This document shows positions 1 through 8,011 of a DNA stretch of 64,000 nucleotides, one piece after another. The stretch lies in contig JARLHQ010000028.1 of NCBI GenBank assembly GCA_031292175.1, positions 1 through 64,000 on the forward strand. Direction: 5' to 3'. Positions within the stretch are counted from its first letter, which is position 1; each line of letters opens with the position of its first letter. A model generated the notes under the pieces. The model was not told the DNA's origin, searched no databases, and saw only the letters and a program-made list of their open reading frames with translations. The DNA is from Humidesulfovibrio sp. Its GTDB lineage: Bacteria > Desulfobacterota > Desulfovibrionia > Desulfovibrionales > Desulfovibrionaceae. A program made the translations under genes and the position numbers.

Positions 1-46
1 CCAACTCCTCTCGACGAACGACTGTCAATCTGGCATTGGCATGGAT

Positions 47-116
47 GTTCACTCGGTCCTCCTGTCGGCAGTTGAGTTCTCGCAAACCCAATTTGACCGA
101 TTCGGGCCGAGTGAAC
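47..116. repeat. Spaced 10-bp inverted repeat in the left-edge intergenic DNA
   Basis: A 10-base arm (gttcactcgg, 47-56) recurs as its exact reverse complement (ccgagtgaac, 107-116), separated by 50 bases. The stretch lies just downstream of the leftmost gene and shows no convincing open frame. It could be an end of something lying outside the window, an operator, or chance. Nothing else is visible in bases 1-150. Confidence 0.3.
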
Positions 117-150
117 AACCTCCTATAACTCCACAGCTAGCCCGGCACCG

Positions 151-1377
151 TTATCCCTCAATGCAGAGCATGTCGTAGGCATCGCCGGTGATGCACACGG
201 CGCCCGCGTCCGTGACTTCGAACGTGTTCTCCACGCCCACCATGCCCAAGCCGGAGATGCCCTGCTTGGGCTCCAGGGCAAAAACCATGCCGCGCTCCAC
301 CGGGCGGTCAAAGCCCTTGGCGATGGCCGGATAGCCGTCGATGGCTAGGCCGATGCCATGGCCCAGGAAGGGTACCTTGTTGGCGCCAAGCCCCATGAAC
401 CCGTCGTAATATCCGGCTTTTTTTGACCACTCCAGGCAGTGCGCCCAGATCTCACTCACCAGCGCACCAGGCTTCAGAGCCTCGGCCGCCCAGGCCTGCA
501 CATCCACACAGAAGTCGTGGGCAGCCCGGACCTCGGCGGGAACGCTGGCGGAATCGCCGCCCCAATAGAGCTGCGTCTTGTCCGTGTGGTAGCCCTCCAT
601 CTGGAAACCGATATCCAGCGCCAGGGGCTCGCCCTTCTTCCATACCTTGCCAGCATAGCCCATCAGGGGCACGGCGGGATGCTCGCCACGCACCCCCAAA
701 GGCCCGTTGAAGCTGCTGGGGTAATTGCCGGAATCCCCTGCGGACACGTGCCCCAGGAAGCACTCCTCGCCAAAGGCGCTCATGCGCAGGATGCCCTGGT
801 GCCCAAGCTCATAAAAGACGGCCCAGGCCGTGTGGGCTATCTCGCGCTCGCTCTGGTCAGGTTTGATGAGCCGAGGCATGACCTCATGCAGGGCCAGATG
901 GTGCCGCTCACCGCAATGGCGCAGAACGCCGAGCTCCCACTCACTCTTGAGCGACTGGGCGACGGCCAGAACCAGGTCGCCGGAGACAAAACGATGCGCG
1001 GAAAGCCGTCCGGCGAGCATCTGCCCCAGCTGCCAGGAGAGTCCGGACATGTCCACGGCCAAAATGTCACCGAAGGGCGCGCCCATCTCGGCGGCCAGGA
1101 CGGGCAGATCCTTGTACGAGCGGTACGCGGCCACGCGAGTGCTGGGAGCCTCGAGCGCGGCGCGGCCCTCCCCCTTGCGCAGCAGCAGCAGGGGCTCGCC
1201 CTCGCGCGGGAGCCACAGGCAGCCCATGCCCATGGTGCCTGTCAGGTAATAGATAGCCGGACGTGCAAACACGAGCAAGCCGGAGGCCTCGGGCGCGAGT
1301 TCCGCCAAAAGCCTGCGGCAGCGGGCATGGCGCAGAGCCAATTCTTCGGTGGGAATGGTGGCCAGTGCTTCAAACAT
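151..1377 (-). CDS. M24 family metallopeptidase (Xaa-Pro aminopeptidase-like)
   Basis: This 408-residue protein has the creatinase/aminopeptidase pita-bread fold pattern: an N-terminal creatinase-type domain (about 1-150) and a C-terminal catalytic domain. The five metal ligands of the family are recognisable as D255 and D266 (in a DIGF...D block), H340 (GHGIG), E369 (ALEP) and E383 (VENTF). It is therefore probably an active, cytoplasmic, two-metal proline-specific or dipeptide hydrolase; the substrate cannot be told from sequence. A GGGAG ribosome site precedes the start. It is transcribed divergently from the CoA-binding protein gene across 125 bases and appears to be a single-gene unit. 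Confidence 0.88.
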   Translation of the reverse strand: MFEALATIPTEELALRHARCRRLLAELAPEASGLLVFARPAIYYLTGTMGMGCLWLPREGEPLLLLRKGEGRAALEAPSTRVAAYRSYKDLPVLAAEMGAPFGDILAVDMSGLSWQLGQMLAGRLSAHRFVSGDLVLAVAQSLKSEWELGVLRHCGERHHLALHEVMPRLIKPDQSEREIAHTAWAVFYELGHQGILRMSAFGEECFLGHVSAGDSGNYPSSFNGPLGVRGEHPAVPLMGYAGKVWKKGEPLALDIGFQMEGYHTDKTQLYWGGDSASVPAEVRAAHDFCVDVQAWAAEALKPGALVSEIWAHCLEWSKKAGYYDGFMGLGANKVPFLGHGIGLAIDGYPAIAKGFDRPVERGMVFALEPKQGISGLGMVGVENTFEVTDAGAVCITGDAYDMLCIEG

Positions 1378-1502
1378 GCGGGACTCCCAATGCAGGACGG
1401 GTTGCGGGTCTAGGCTTTTGCTGTCGATTGCGCTACAGATTCACTGCCGTTCAGGGACAAGACGCCGAAAGGTTTCAGCCGCGCAAGCGCCGAAAGGACA
1501 TC

Positions 1503-1928
1503 ATGCTGCACAGCGACACAGAGCTAGCCGCCCTGCTCCGGCAGGTCAAGACCATCGCCGTGGTGGGCGCTAAGGACAAACCCGGCCAACCCGTGGACCG
1601 TGTGGGCCGCTACCTCATTGAGGCGGGCTTCACCGTCATCCCCGTGCATCCCAAGCGCCCGACAGTCTGGGGGCTCAAGACCTATCCCACCCTGGCGGAC
1701 GTGCCGGTCCCCATCGACCTCGTCGACCTGTTCCGTGCCGCAGAAGCCTGCCCGGACCACGCGCGCGAGGCCCTTGCCCTGGTGAGCCCGCCCCGCGCCT
1801 TCTGGATGCAGTCAGGCATCAGCAGCGCGGAGGCCCAAGACATCCTCAAGGACAGTGACATCCGCGTGGTGGAGGACCGTTGCCTCATGGTGGACCACGC
1901 GCGGCTCATCAAGGGAGGCGGCCGATGA
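1503..1928 (+). CDS. CoA-binding domain protein
   Basis: The 141-residue product is one Rossmann-like CoA-binding domain of the YccU type. It starts with a beta strand and glycine-rich turn (AVVGAKDKPG, about residues 19-28), followed by an IPVHPK block and a C-terminal VVEDRCLMVDH block typical of these small proteins. I chose the ATG at 1503 because an AAAGGA site precedes it and the family begins here; the frame stays open further upstream. The stop overlaps the next start (ATGA), so it is translationally coupled to the YkgJ-type gene. The cellular role of the family is unclear. Confidence 0.82.
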   Translation: MLHSDTELAALLRQVKTIAVVGAKDKPGQPVDRVGRYLIEAGFTVIPVHPKRPTVWGLKTYPTLADVPVPIDLVDLFRAAEACPDHAREALALVSPPRAFWMQSGISSAEAQDILKDSDIRVVEDRCLMVDHARLIKGGGR

Positions 1929-2392
1929 CCGAGCCGGCTTTTGACTGCAAACGCTGCGGCCACTGCTGCCATGGCGAGGGCGGCATCGTGCTCACGGCCA
2001 AGGACCGCGAGCGCCTCGCCCGGCACCTGGGCCTCGATATCGAGGCCATGCTGCGCCAATACGCCGAACGCGCCGGAGAGAAGCAGCGCTTGCGCGTCGG
2101 CCCTGACGGCTTCTGCGTGTTTTTCCGCCTGGGCAAAGGCTGCGGCGTGCACCCCGGCAGACCGGACATCTGCCGCGCCTGGCCCTATTTCCGGGGCAAT
2201 CTGGTGGATGCCGCCAGCTGGGAGATGATCCAGACCGACTGCCCCGGGGTTTCAAACGCCGCCGGGCACGAGGCCTTTGTCCAGGAGGGCGTGGACTATC
2301 TGTATGACAACGACCTGGTGCACGACCCCGGCCAGGAGACGCCGCACGCCCTGGTGCTCACGGATGCTTTGAAAAACCGCCGCCGCGAATGA
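1925..2392 (+). CDS. YkgJ-type cysteine-cluster protein
   Basis: This 155-residue protein opens with a CKRCGHCC cluster (from residue 8) and has further cysteines in FCVFF, GCGVHPGRPDIC and TDC. That is the pattern of the YkgJ family of putative Zn- or Fe-S-binding proteins. No enzymatic activity is established for the family. The ATG at 1925 overlaps the preceding stop, and its own stop overlaps the start of the J-domain gene, so the three genes form a coupled mini-operon. The cysteines suggest metal binding, which is inference. Confidence 0.85.
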   Translation: MTEPAFDCKRCGHCCHGEGGIVLTAKDRERLARHLGLDIEAMLRQYAERAGEKQRLRVGPDGFCVFFRLGKGCGVHPGRPDICRAWPYFRGNLVDAASWEMIQTDCPGVSNAAGHEAFVQEGVDYLYDNDLVHDPGQETPHALVLTDALKNRRRE

Positions 2393-3258
2393 ACATCCAG
2401 GATTGCCAACGCATCCTCAAGGTTTCCTCGAAAGCGGGCCTGGACGAGGTCAAGGCCGCGTTCCGCAAGCTGGCGTTCGCCCTCCACCCGGACCTGAATC
2501 CCGCGCCCGATGCCGCGGAAAAATTCCGCGAGCTGAACGAAGCTTACATCCTGCTTACCCGGGCCATTCAAGATGAGCCCGCTGAGCGCATGGCCAGGGC
2601 GCGTAAGAACCGAGAAGAGCCGCCGGACGCCAAGGCACGTAAAGCCCAGGCGGGCAAGGCTTACGCCAAAGGCGCCACACAGGCGGGTCCACAGCCGGGA
2701 CCGCAATCGGGCCAGCAAGCCAAAGCAAAGCAACAGTCCGGGTTCGCCTCCGCTTTTAGTGGTGATAATTTTCACCGGCGTGAGGAAGAAGTCCTGCGCG
2801 ACCTGCTCTCCGACCCCTTCGCACGGCAGGTCTTCGAAGACATCTACAGCCAGCTCAAGCACGGGAGGCCTGGACAGGACCAGCCGACGCCGAACAAGCC
2901 GCACCAGAACGCCCCCAGCCGACAGACCGGAAGCTTGCCCCCCAAGCGCCGCAGGCTGGAGCTCACCTGGGGGGATAAGACCCTGGGGCTGGACTTGGGC
3001 AAGGGGATCGTGGGCGGTGTGAAGTCCTGGTTGCGCGGTCAGTTGGACGACAAGCAGACTGTGAGTTATCCCGCACACGCCCTGGGGCCGGGCAAACTTG
3101 TGCGCCTCACCATCACCGCGCGCTTCGGCGAATCACGGACCGTGGAAATCACCCTGCCACCGGATTTCATCGTGGGCCGCCCCGTGCGCCTGCGTGGCCT
3201 GGGGCGCAAGCTCGGCCCGTTCACGGGCGACCTGTACCTGCGGGTACTCGCCAAGTAG
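2389..3258 (+). CDS. J-domain protein (DnaJ-like co-chaperone lacking the zinc finger)
   Basis: Residues 1-60 form a J domain with the diagnostic HPD tripeptide at 33-35, the site that stimulates DnaK ATPase. The middle (about 65-180) is low-complexity, rich in Ala, Gln, Lys and Pro. The C-terminal ~100 residues resemble a DnaJ/CbpA substrate-binding domain, ending in a block reading RLRGLGRKLG then GDLYLRVLAK. There is no CxxCxGxG zinc finger, unlike the full dnaJ at 9.9 kb. At 289 residues it fits a CbpA-like or specialised Hsp40. The start overlaps the upstream stop (ATGA). Confidence 0.83.
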   Translation: MNIQDCQRILKVSSKAGLDEVKAAFRKLAFALHPDLNPAPDAAEKFRELNEAYILLTRAIQDEPAERMARARKNREEPPDAKARKAQAGKAYAKGATQAGPQPGPQSGQQAKAKQQSGFASAFSGDNFHRREEEVLRDLLSDPFARQVFEDIYSQLKHGRPGQDQPTPNKPHQNAPSRQTGSLPPKRRRLELTWGDKTLGLDLGKGIVGGVKSWLRGQLDDKQTVSYPAHALGPGKLVRLTITARFGESRTVEITLPPDFIVGRPVRLRGLGRKLGPFTGDLYLRVLAK

Positions 3259-3347
3259 CCTAGATTCCGCCCCCTTGTCTTCCACGCGGAAATTGACTAG
3301 TCCGCACAGGAAACCTTTTGCATCACACCAGCATCAAGGAGCCCGGA

Positions 3348-3986
3348 ATGCTCGCCATCCTCGACTACAAGGCCGGCAACCAGACCAGTGTCCGCCGCGC
3401 CCTCGACCACCTGGGCATCGAAAATCAGATCACCGCCGACCCAGGCGTGCTCGCCGCGGCGGACGGCATCATATTCCCCGGCGTTGGCGCCGCGGGCCAA
3501 GCCATGGACGAACTCACCTCCGGTGGCCTGGACGAAGAGCTCAAGAGCCTCATCTGGCAAGAAAAGCCCCTGCTCGGCATCTGCGTAGGCTGCCAGATTC
3601 TGCTCGACTACTGCGAGGAGAACAACACCCGCACCCTGGCCATCATCCCCGGCGAATGCCGCCTGTTCAATCCGGCCTGGAACGAGGAGGACGGCACCCC
3701 CATCCGCGTGCCCCACATGGGCTGGAACCGCGTGGCCCTCAAGAAGTCCTGCGTGCTGTTCAAGGACATCCCCATTGAGGCCGAGTTCTATTTCGTGCAC
3801 AGCTATTATCCCGCACCCAAGCAGGACTTCATCATCGGCGAGACCCGGTATGGCGAGGACTTCTGCTCGGTGCACGGGCGCATGGGCCTCTGGGCCGTGC
3901 AGTTCCACCCCGAGAAAAGCGGCGCCCCAGGGCTTAAACTGCTCAATAATTTCCACGACTACTGCCTGGAGGTCCGCAATGCTTAG
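3348..3986 (+). CDS. hisH: Imidazole glycerol phosphate synthase, glutaminase subunit HisH
   Basis: HisH hydrolyses glutamine and channels ammonia to HisF to make imidazole glycerol phosphate and AICAR in histidine synthesis. The class-I amidotransferase triad is visible: nucleophile C79 in GICVGCQ, H187 and E189 in QFHPEKSG. The second cysteine (C82) sits where most HisH proteins have a hydrophobic residue. The ATG at 3348 has an AAGGA site 7 bases upstream; the open frame extends further but family alignment begins here. The 212-residue length is normal. It overlaps hisF by 8 bases, matching the obligate HisH-HisF complex. Confidence 0.93.
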   Translation: MLAILDYKAGNQTSVRRALDHLGIENQITADPGVLAAADGIIFPGVGAAGQAMDELTSGGLDEELKSLIWQEKPLLGICVGCQILLDYCEENNTRTLAIIPGECRLFNPAWNEEDGTPIRVPHMGWNRVALKKSCVLFKDIPIEAEFYFVHSYYPAPKQDFIIGETRYGEDFCSVHGRMGLWAVQFHPEKSGAPGLKLLNNFHDYCLEVRNA

Positions 3987-4758
3987 CAGGCGTATCATCC
4001 CCTGCCTCGACGTGCGCGACGGCAAACTCACCAAGGGCGTCAAATTCAAAGGCAACGTGGACATAGGCGATCCCGTCGAAACCGCGCGCCTGTACTACGA
4101 GCAGGGCGCGGACGAGATCGTGTTCTACGACATCACCGCCTCCTCCGAGGGCCGGGGCATCTTTCTCGACGTGGTGGAGCGCGTGGCCAGCCAGATATTC
4201 ATCCCCTTCTCCGTGGGCGGCGGCATCAACTCCGTGGCCGACATGCGCGCCGTGCTGCTGGCCGGAGCCGAGAAGTGTTCGGTCAACTCCGGCGCGGTGA
4301 AGAATCCGGACATCATCAGCGAGGGCGCGGCCGCTTTTGGCGCACAGTGCGTGGTGCTGGGCATGGACGTGAAACGCGTGGAGAAGAGCGACAAGATCCC
4401 TTCCGGCTTCGAGGTGGTCATCCACGGGGGCCGCAAATATACCGGCATGGACGCTCTTGAGTGGGCCAAGACCGGCGAGTCTCTGGGCGCTGGTGAAATC
4501 TGCCTCAATTCCATCGACGCCGACGGCACCAAGGACGGCTACGACCTGGAGCTGACGCGTCTGGTGAGCAAAAGCGTGCGCATCCCGGTCATCGCCTCCG
4601 GCGGGGCGGGCAACCCGCAGCACATGGCCGACGCCTTCACCAAGGGCAAGGCTTCCGCCGCGCTCATCGCCTCCATTGTGCACTACGGCGAGTACACCAT
4701 CCGCCAGATCAAGGAACACATCTCGGCCCAGGGCGTGCGCATGCGCATGGTCTGGTAG
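3979..4758 (+). CDS. hisF: Imidazole glycerol phosphate synthase, cyclase subunit HisF
   Basis: HisF is the TIM-barrel synthase partner of HisH. The two catalytic aspartates are present, D11 in IPCLDV and D130 in LGMDVKR. Phosphate-binding blocks GGGI (about 80-83) and ASGGAG lie near the expected strand ends. The protein is 259 residues, standard for the family. The start lies inside the end of hisH, so the subunits are translationally coupled. The rest of the histidine pathway is not in the window. A 38-base gap separates it from bioF, so read-through into the biotin genes is possible. Confidence 0.94.
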   Translation: MLSRRIIPCLDVRDGKLTKGVKFKGNVDIGDPVETARLYYEQGADEIVFYDITASSEGRGIFLDVVERVASQIFIPFSVGGGINSVADMRAVLLAGAEKCSVNSGAVKNPDIISEGAAAFGAQCVVLGMDVKRVEKSDKIPSGFEVVIHGGRKYTGMDALEWAKTGESLGAGEICLNSIDADGTKDGYDLELTRLVSKSVRIPVIASGGAGNPQHMADAFTKGKASAALIASIVHYGEYTIRQIKEHISAQGVRMRMVW

Positions 4759-4796
4759 CCGCCGGTCCGCTTCCCGCGGTCCAAAGGCCGCACGAC

Positions 4797-5951
4797 ATGA
4801 ACGATATCCTGCAACGCTATGCCGCAGCGCTGGAGTCCTTGGCTGGCAAAGGGCTCCTGCGCAGTCTGCCCGCCCCCGCGCCAGAGGCAGGCCGCGCCGC
4901 GCCGCTCGACTTCTCCGGCAATGACTACATGGGCCTAGCCAAAAGGCCGGAACTGGTGGATGCGGCCCTGCAAGCGGGCCGCGCATATGGCGCGGGCTCC
5001 ACGGGCTCACGGCTCTTGTCCGGCAATACGCCGCTGCATCAAGCCTTTGAGGCGCGCATCGCCGCGGACAAGGGCACCGAGGCCGCGCTCATCTTCAGCT
5101 CTGGCTACCAGACCAACGCGGCCTGCATCGCCGCCCTGCTGGACAAAATGGCGCTGGGCTCGGAGCCGCTGGTCTTCGCCGACAAGCTGAACCACTCCAG
5201 CATGCATCTTGGCTGCGCCCTGGCCGGGGCAAAGCAGACCCGCTTCCGCCATCTGGACCTGAACCACCTTCAAGCGTTACTTGAGAAACACGCGAACGAG
5301 CCACGGCCCAAGGTCATTCTGAGTGAATCTGTGTTCGGCATGGACGGCGACCGGGCCGATGTGGCCGCGCTCCAGACCCTCGCCCGCCGTTTTGGCGCGC
5401 TCCTGTACATCGACGAAGCCCACGCCACGGGCGTTTTCGGGCCGCGCGGCTATGGCCTGTGCGAGGCCATCGACCTGGATCCGGCCACCGTGGTCATGGG
5501 CACCATGAGCAAGGCGCTGGGCGCCAGCGGCGGGTACGTGGCCTGCTCGCGCCTCGTGCGCGACTACCTCATCAACAAGGCGGGCGGCTTCATTTTTTCC
5601 ACCGCGCCCTCGCCGCTTGTGGTGGGCGCTGGCCTGCGGGCCTGGGAGCTCCTGCCCGGTCTGGACGCCGAACGCAAAGGACTGCTCGCCCGGGCCGAGG
5701 CCTTGCGCCAAGGCCTGCTCAAGCTCGGTCTCGATCCCGGCAGCTCCAGCTCGCACATCGTGCCCGTGATCCTGGTCACGCCGGAACGCACCGTGGCGAC
5801 CAAGGAGCGGCTCGCGGCCCAAGGCATCATCGTCTCCGCCGTAAGGCCCCCCACCGTGCCGCAGGGAGCTTCGCGCCTGCGCCTGGGCCTTTCCGCAACA
5901 CACACGGACGCGGACATCGCGCGTCTGCTCGAAGCGCTCGGCAGCCTATGA
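4797..5951 (+). CDS. bioF: 8-amino-7-oxononanoate synthase
   Basis: BioF condenses pimeloyl-thioester with L-alanine, the first committed step of biotin ring assembly. It is a fold-type I PLP enzyme of 384 residues, the normal size. The glycine-rich GAGSTGSRLLSG block, the cofactor-contacting D206 and H209 in DEAHATG, and the PLP lysine K239 in TMSKALGASGG are all visible. It is the first gene of a tightly packed biotin cluster. Its stop overlaps the start of the hydrolase gene (ATGA). No BirA-type palindrome was recognised in the 38 bases upstream. Confidence 0.94.
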   Translation: MNDILQRYAAALESLAGKGLLRSLPAPAPEAGRAAPLDFSGNDYMGLAKRPELVDAALQAGRAYGAGSTGSRLLSGNTPLHQAFEARIAADKGTEAALIFSSGYQTNAACIAALLDKMALGSEPLVFADKLNHSSMHLGCALAGAKQTRFRHLDLNHLQALLEKHANEPRPKVILSESVFGMDGDRADVAALQTLARRFGALLYIDEAHATGVFGPRGYGLCEAIDLDPATVVMGTMSKALGASGGYVACSRLVRDYLINKAGGFIFSTAPSPLVVGAGLRAWELLPGLDAERKGLLARAEALRQGLLKLGLDPGSSSSHIVPVILVTPERTVATKERLAAQGIIVSAVRPPTVPQGASRLRLGLSATHTDADIARLLEALGSL

Positions 5952-6637
5952 CCGGCCTCGTTCTCCTGCACGGCTGGGGCTATGGCTCCCACGTCTGGCA
6001 GGCCTGGACCAAGGCCTTTACCGATCAATTCACGGACCGGCCCGTCGTCCTGCTTGATGCCGGATACTTCGGCCCGGAGCGCCTTGATCTTCCCGCGTCC
6101 GTGCTGGAAACCGCGGACGGTTGGATCGGCGTGGGACATTCCCTCGGCTTCGCGCGGCTGCTGGGCATGGCTGTACCCTGGCGCGGGCTCATCGGCTTCG
6201 GCGCGTTTCTGCGCTTCTGCGTCAAGCCCGGACGCGAGACCGGCACTCCACCGGAAATTCTTGATGCCATGCTTGCGCGCCTGGACGTGGCCCCGGCCGA
6301 GGTGCTGCGCCGCTTTACCAAGCGTTGCGGCCAGCCCGCACCGGACTTCATTTCGCCGGGCATCGCCTCGCCGGACGACACCGGCTTGTCACGCTTGCGC
6401 CGCGACCTGCGCCTGCTGCAAGACCTCGACGCACCCACGCCCAAAACCGTGCCGCCCGTCCTGCTCCTGCACGCCAAGGACGACCGCATCGCGCCGCAGG
6501 CTCTAGCAGAGGAGACGCGGGACGCCTTGCCCGGCGCGCGCCTGGAGACTTTCGCCACCGGAGGCCACGCCCTGCCCTTCACCCGCAGCGAAGACTGCCT
6601 GCCCCCGGCCCTGGAGTTCATCAATGGCTTGCGCTGA
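5948..6637 (+). CDS. Alpha/beta hydrolase in the biotin operon, probable BioH-type pimeloyl-ACP methyl ester esterase
   Basis: The 229-residue protein has an N-terminal VLLHGWG oxyanion block, nucleophile S65 in GHSLGF, a probable acid D178 in AKDDRIAP and catalytic H207 in GGHALP. In the BioC-BioH pathway this step removes the methyl group from pimeloyl-ACP methyl ester. Its place directly before bioC makes that role likely. It is shorter than E. coli BioH (256 residues), mainly in the lid, and has GHSLGF instead of GHSLGG. It could belong to another esterase subfamily doing the same job, so I leave the symbol empty. The start overlaps the bioF stop; the end overlaps bioC by 14 bases. Confidence 0.8.
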   Translation: MTGLVLLHGWGYGSHVWQAWTKAFTDQFTDRPVVLLDAGYFGPERLDLPASVLETADGWIGVGHSLGFARLLGMAVPWRGLIGFGAFLRFCVKPGRETGTPPEILDAMLARLDVAPAEVLRRFTKRCGQPAPDFISPGIASPDDTGLSRLRRDLRLLQDLDAPTPKTVPPVLLLHAKDDRIAPQALAEETRDALPGARLETFATGGHALPFTRSEDCLPPALEFINGLR

Positions 6638-7394
6638 TTCGCCGCTGACGCACGCTGAGCTCGTGGCCCGACGCTTCGGCGCGCGCGCCGCGCAGTATGA
6701 CGACCACGCCCAGCTCCAACGTGTGACAGCGGCACGTCTCGCGGCCTTCATCAAAGGTCACGGAGGTCCGCCCGCGCAGGGCCTTGTGGTGGAGATCGGC
6801 TGCGGCACAGGGCTCTTGGCCGCACATCTGGCCGGGCAAGCCTGCCGCTATTTGGCCACGGACATCGCGCCGGAGGTGCTGGAGCGCTGCCGCGCACGCC
6901 TGGGACATCTCCCGCAAATTTCCTTCGCCGTGCTGGATGGCGAGGGTGCCAGTTTCCCCCAGACGCCAGCGGCCATCGTCAGCAACCTTGCGGCCCAGTG
7001 GTTCCACGACCCTGTCGCTGGACTGGCGCATCTGGCGCGGCAAACGTCTTTCTTCGCCTTTGCCGTGCCGCTCTCCGGCAGCTTCCCGGAGTGGGAAGAG
7101 GCCTTTCGCGTGCTGGGACGCGCCTCCGGACTGCTGCCCCTCCCGGACGAGGCGGCCCTCAATGACGCCCTGACCACCCTGTCCGGCCACATCGCGCATT
7201 TCGAGACAACGCGCCACGTCATCCGCTACGAAAACGCCCGCGCCTTTGCCGACAGCTTCCGGGGCATCGGCGCGGACCAGCCCCGCCCCGGGTATCGGCC
7301 AGCTCCCATCCGGCCCGTGCTCCAGCGCTTCGCCAGGGGCATGGACGCCACGGCGCGCGTTCTCTACGGCCTCATCACAAAGGAGACGGCATGA
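6624..7394 (+). CDS. bioC: Malonyl-ACP O-methyltransferase BioC
   Basis: BioC methylates malonyl-ACP (or -CoA) with SAM so that fatty-acid synthase can build a pimeloyl chain. The SAM-binding motif VVEIGCGTG lies at residues 55-63, followed by an acidic DIAPE block. An early FGARAAQYDDHAQLQ segment matches the BioC N-terminus. Length is 256 residues, close to E. coli BioC. It overlaps the upstream hydrolase gene by 14 bases, and its stop overlaps the bioD start (ATGA). The operon context raises confidence above generic methyltransferase. Confidence 0.9.
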   Translation: MACADSPLTHAELVARRFGARAAQYDDHAQLQRVTAARLAAFIKGHGGPPAQGLVVEIGCGTGLLAAHLAGQACRYLATDIAPEVLERCRARLGHLPQISFAVLDGEGASFPQTPAAIVSNLAAQWFHDPVAGLAHLARQTSFFAFAVPLSGSFPEWEEAFRVLGRASGLLPLPDEAALNDALTTLSGHIAHFETTRHVIRYENARAFADSFRGIGADQPRPGYRPAPIRPVLQRFARGMDATARVLYGLITKETA

Positions 7395-8011
7395 AGGTTT
7401 TCGTCACTGGCACGGACACCGACGCGGGAAAGACCGTCGTCTCGGCCTGGCTGTGCCTGCACGCAGGCGCGGATTACTGGAAACCCATCCAGACCGGGCA
7501 CCCGCCGGATCGCGACGCGGACATCGTGACCAGCCTCTCCGGCGCGCATGCCCACCCCGAACGGTACCTGCTGCGCGCGCCCTTGTCCGGGTACGACGCC
7601 GCCAAACTCGAAGGCAAGCGCATCGAGCTGGACGACTTCAACGTGCCCGCCACCTCCCGGCCGCTCGTCATAGAGGGCGCTGGCGGTGTACTTGTGCCCC
7701 TGAACGAGTCCGCCACCACCTTGGACCTCATGGCGCGCCTGGGCGCGCCGGTCATCGTCGCGGCCAGAAGCGGCCTGGGCACCATCAACCACACCTGCCT
7801 GACACTTTTCGCCCTGCGCTCCCGCAACCTGCCTGTTCTCGGGGTCGTCCTCTCCGGTCCGCTCACCCCCAGCAATCGGGCGGCCATTGAACATTTCGGC
7901 AACACCAAGGTGCTGGCGGAGATACCGCCCCTGGCCCCGCTCACCAGGGATGCCCTCAAACGCTTGGCCCCCCTGCCCGGAGCCCTGGACTGGATCAGGT
8001 GGAAAGCATGA
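7391..8011 (+). CDS. bioD: Dethiobiotin synthetase
   Basis: BioD closes the ureido ring by ATP-dependent carboxylation of diaminopelargonic acid. The P-loop variant GTDTDAGKT occupies residues 7-15, and the family block YWKPIQTG follows at about 36-43. A VIEGAGGVLVPL block in the middle matches the second nucleotide-binding segment. The 206-residue length is typical. Both ends overlap neighbours (ATGA with bioC; TGA shared with the bioA start), indicating one translationally coupled transcript. Confidence 0.94.
   Translation: MKVFVTGTDTDAGKTVVSAWLCLHAGADYWKPIQTGHPPDRDADIVTSLSGAHAHPERYLLRAPLSGYDAAKLEGKRIELDDFNVPATSRPLVIEGAGGVLVPLNESATTLDLMARLGAPVIVAARSGLGTINHTCLTLFALRSRNLPVLGVVLSGPLTPSNRAAIEHFGNTKVLAEIPPLAPLTRDALKRLAPLPGALDWIRWKA

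Noticed and set aside
439-1413. Long plus-strand open frame opposite the M24 peptidase gene
   Set aside because: The minus-strand frame has all five metal ligands and a ribosome site; the plus-strand frame has no recognisable motif and exists because of high GC third positions.
3348-4758. hisH-hisF as a surface-polysaccharide paralogue pair
   Set aside because: Both carry standard catalytic residues and there are no sugar-pathway genes nearby; ordinary histidine synthesis is simpler.
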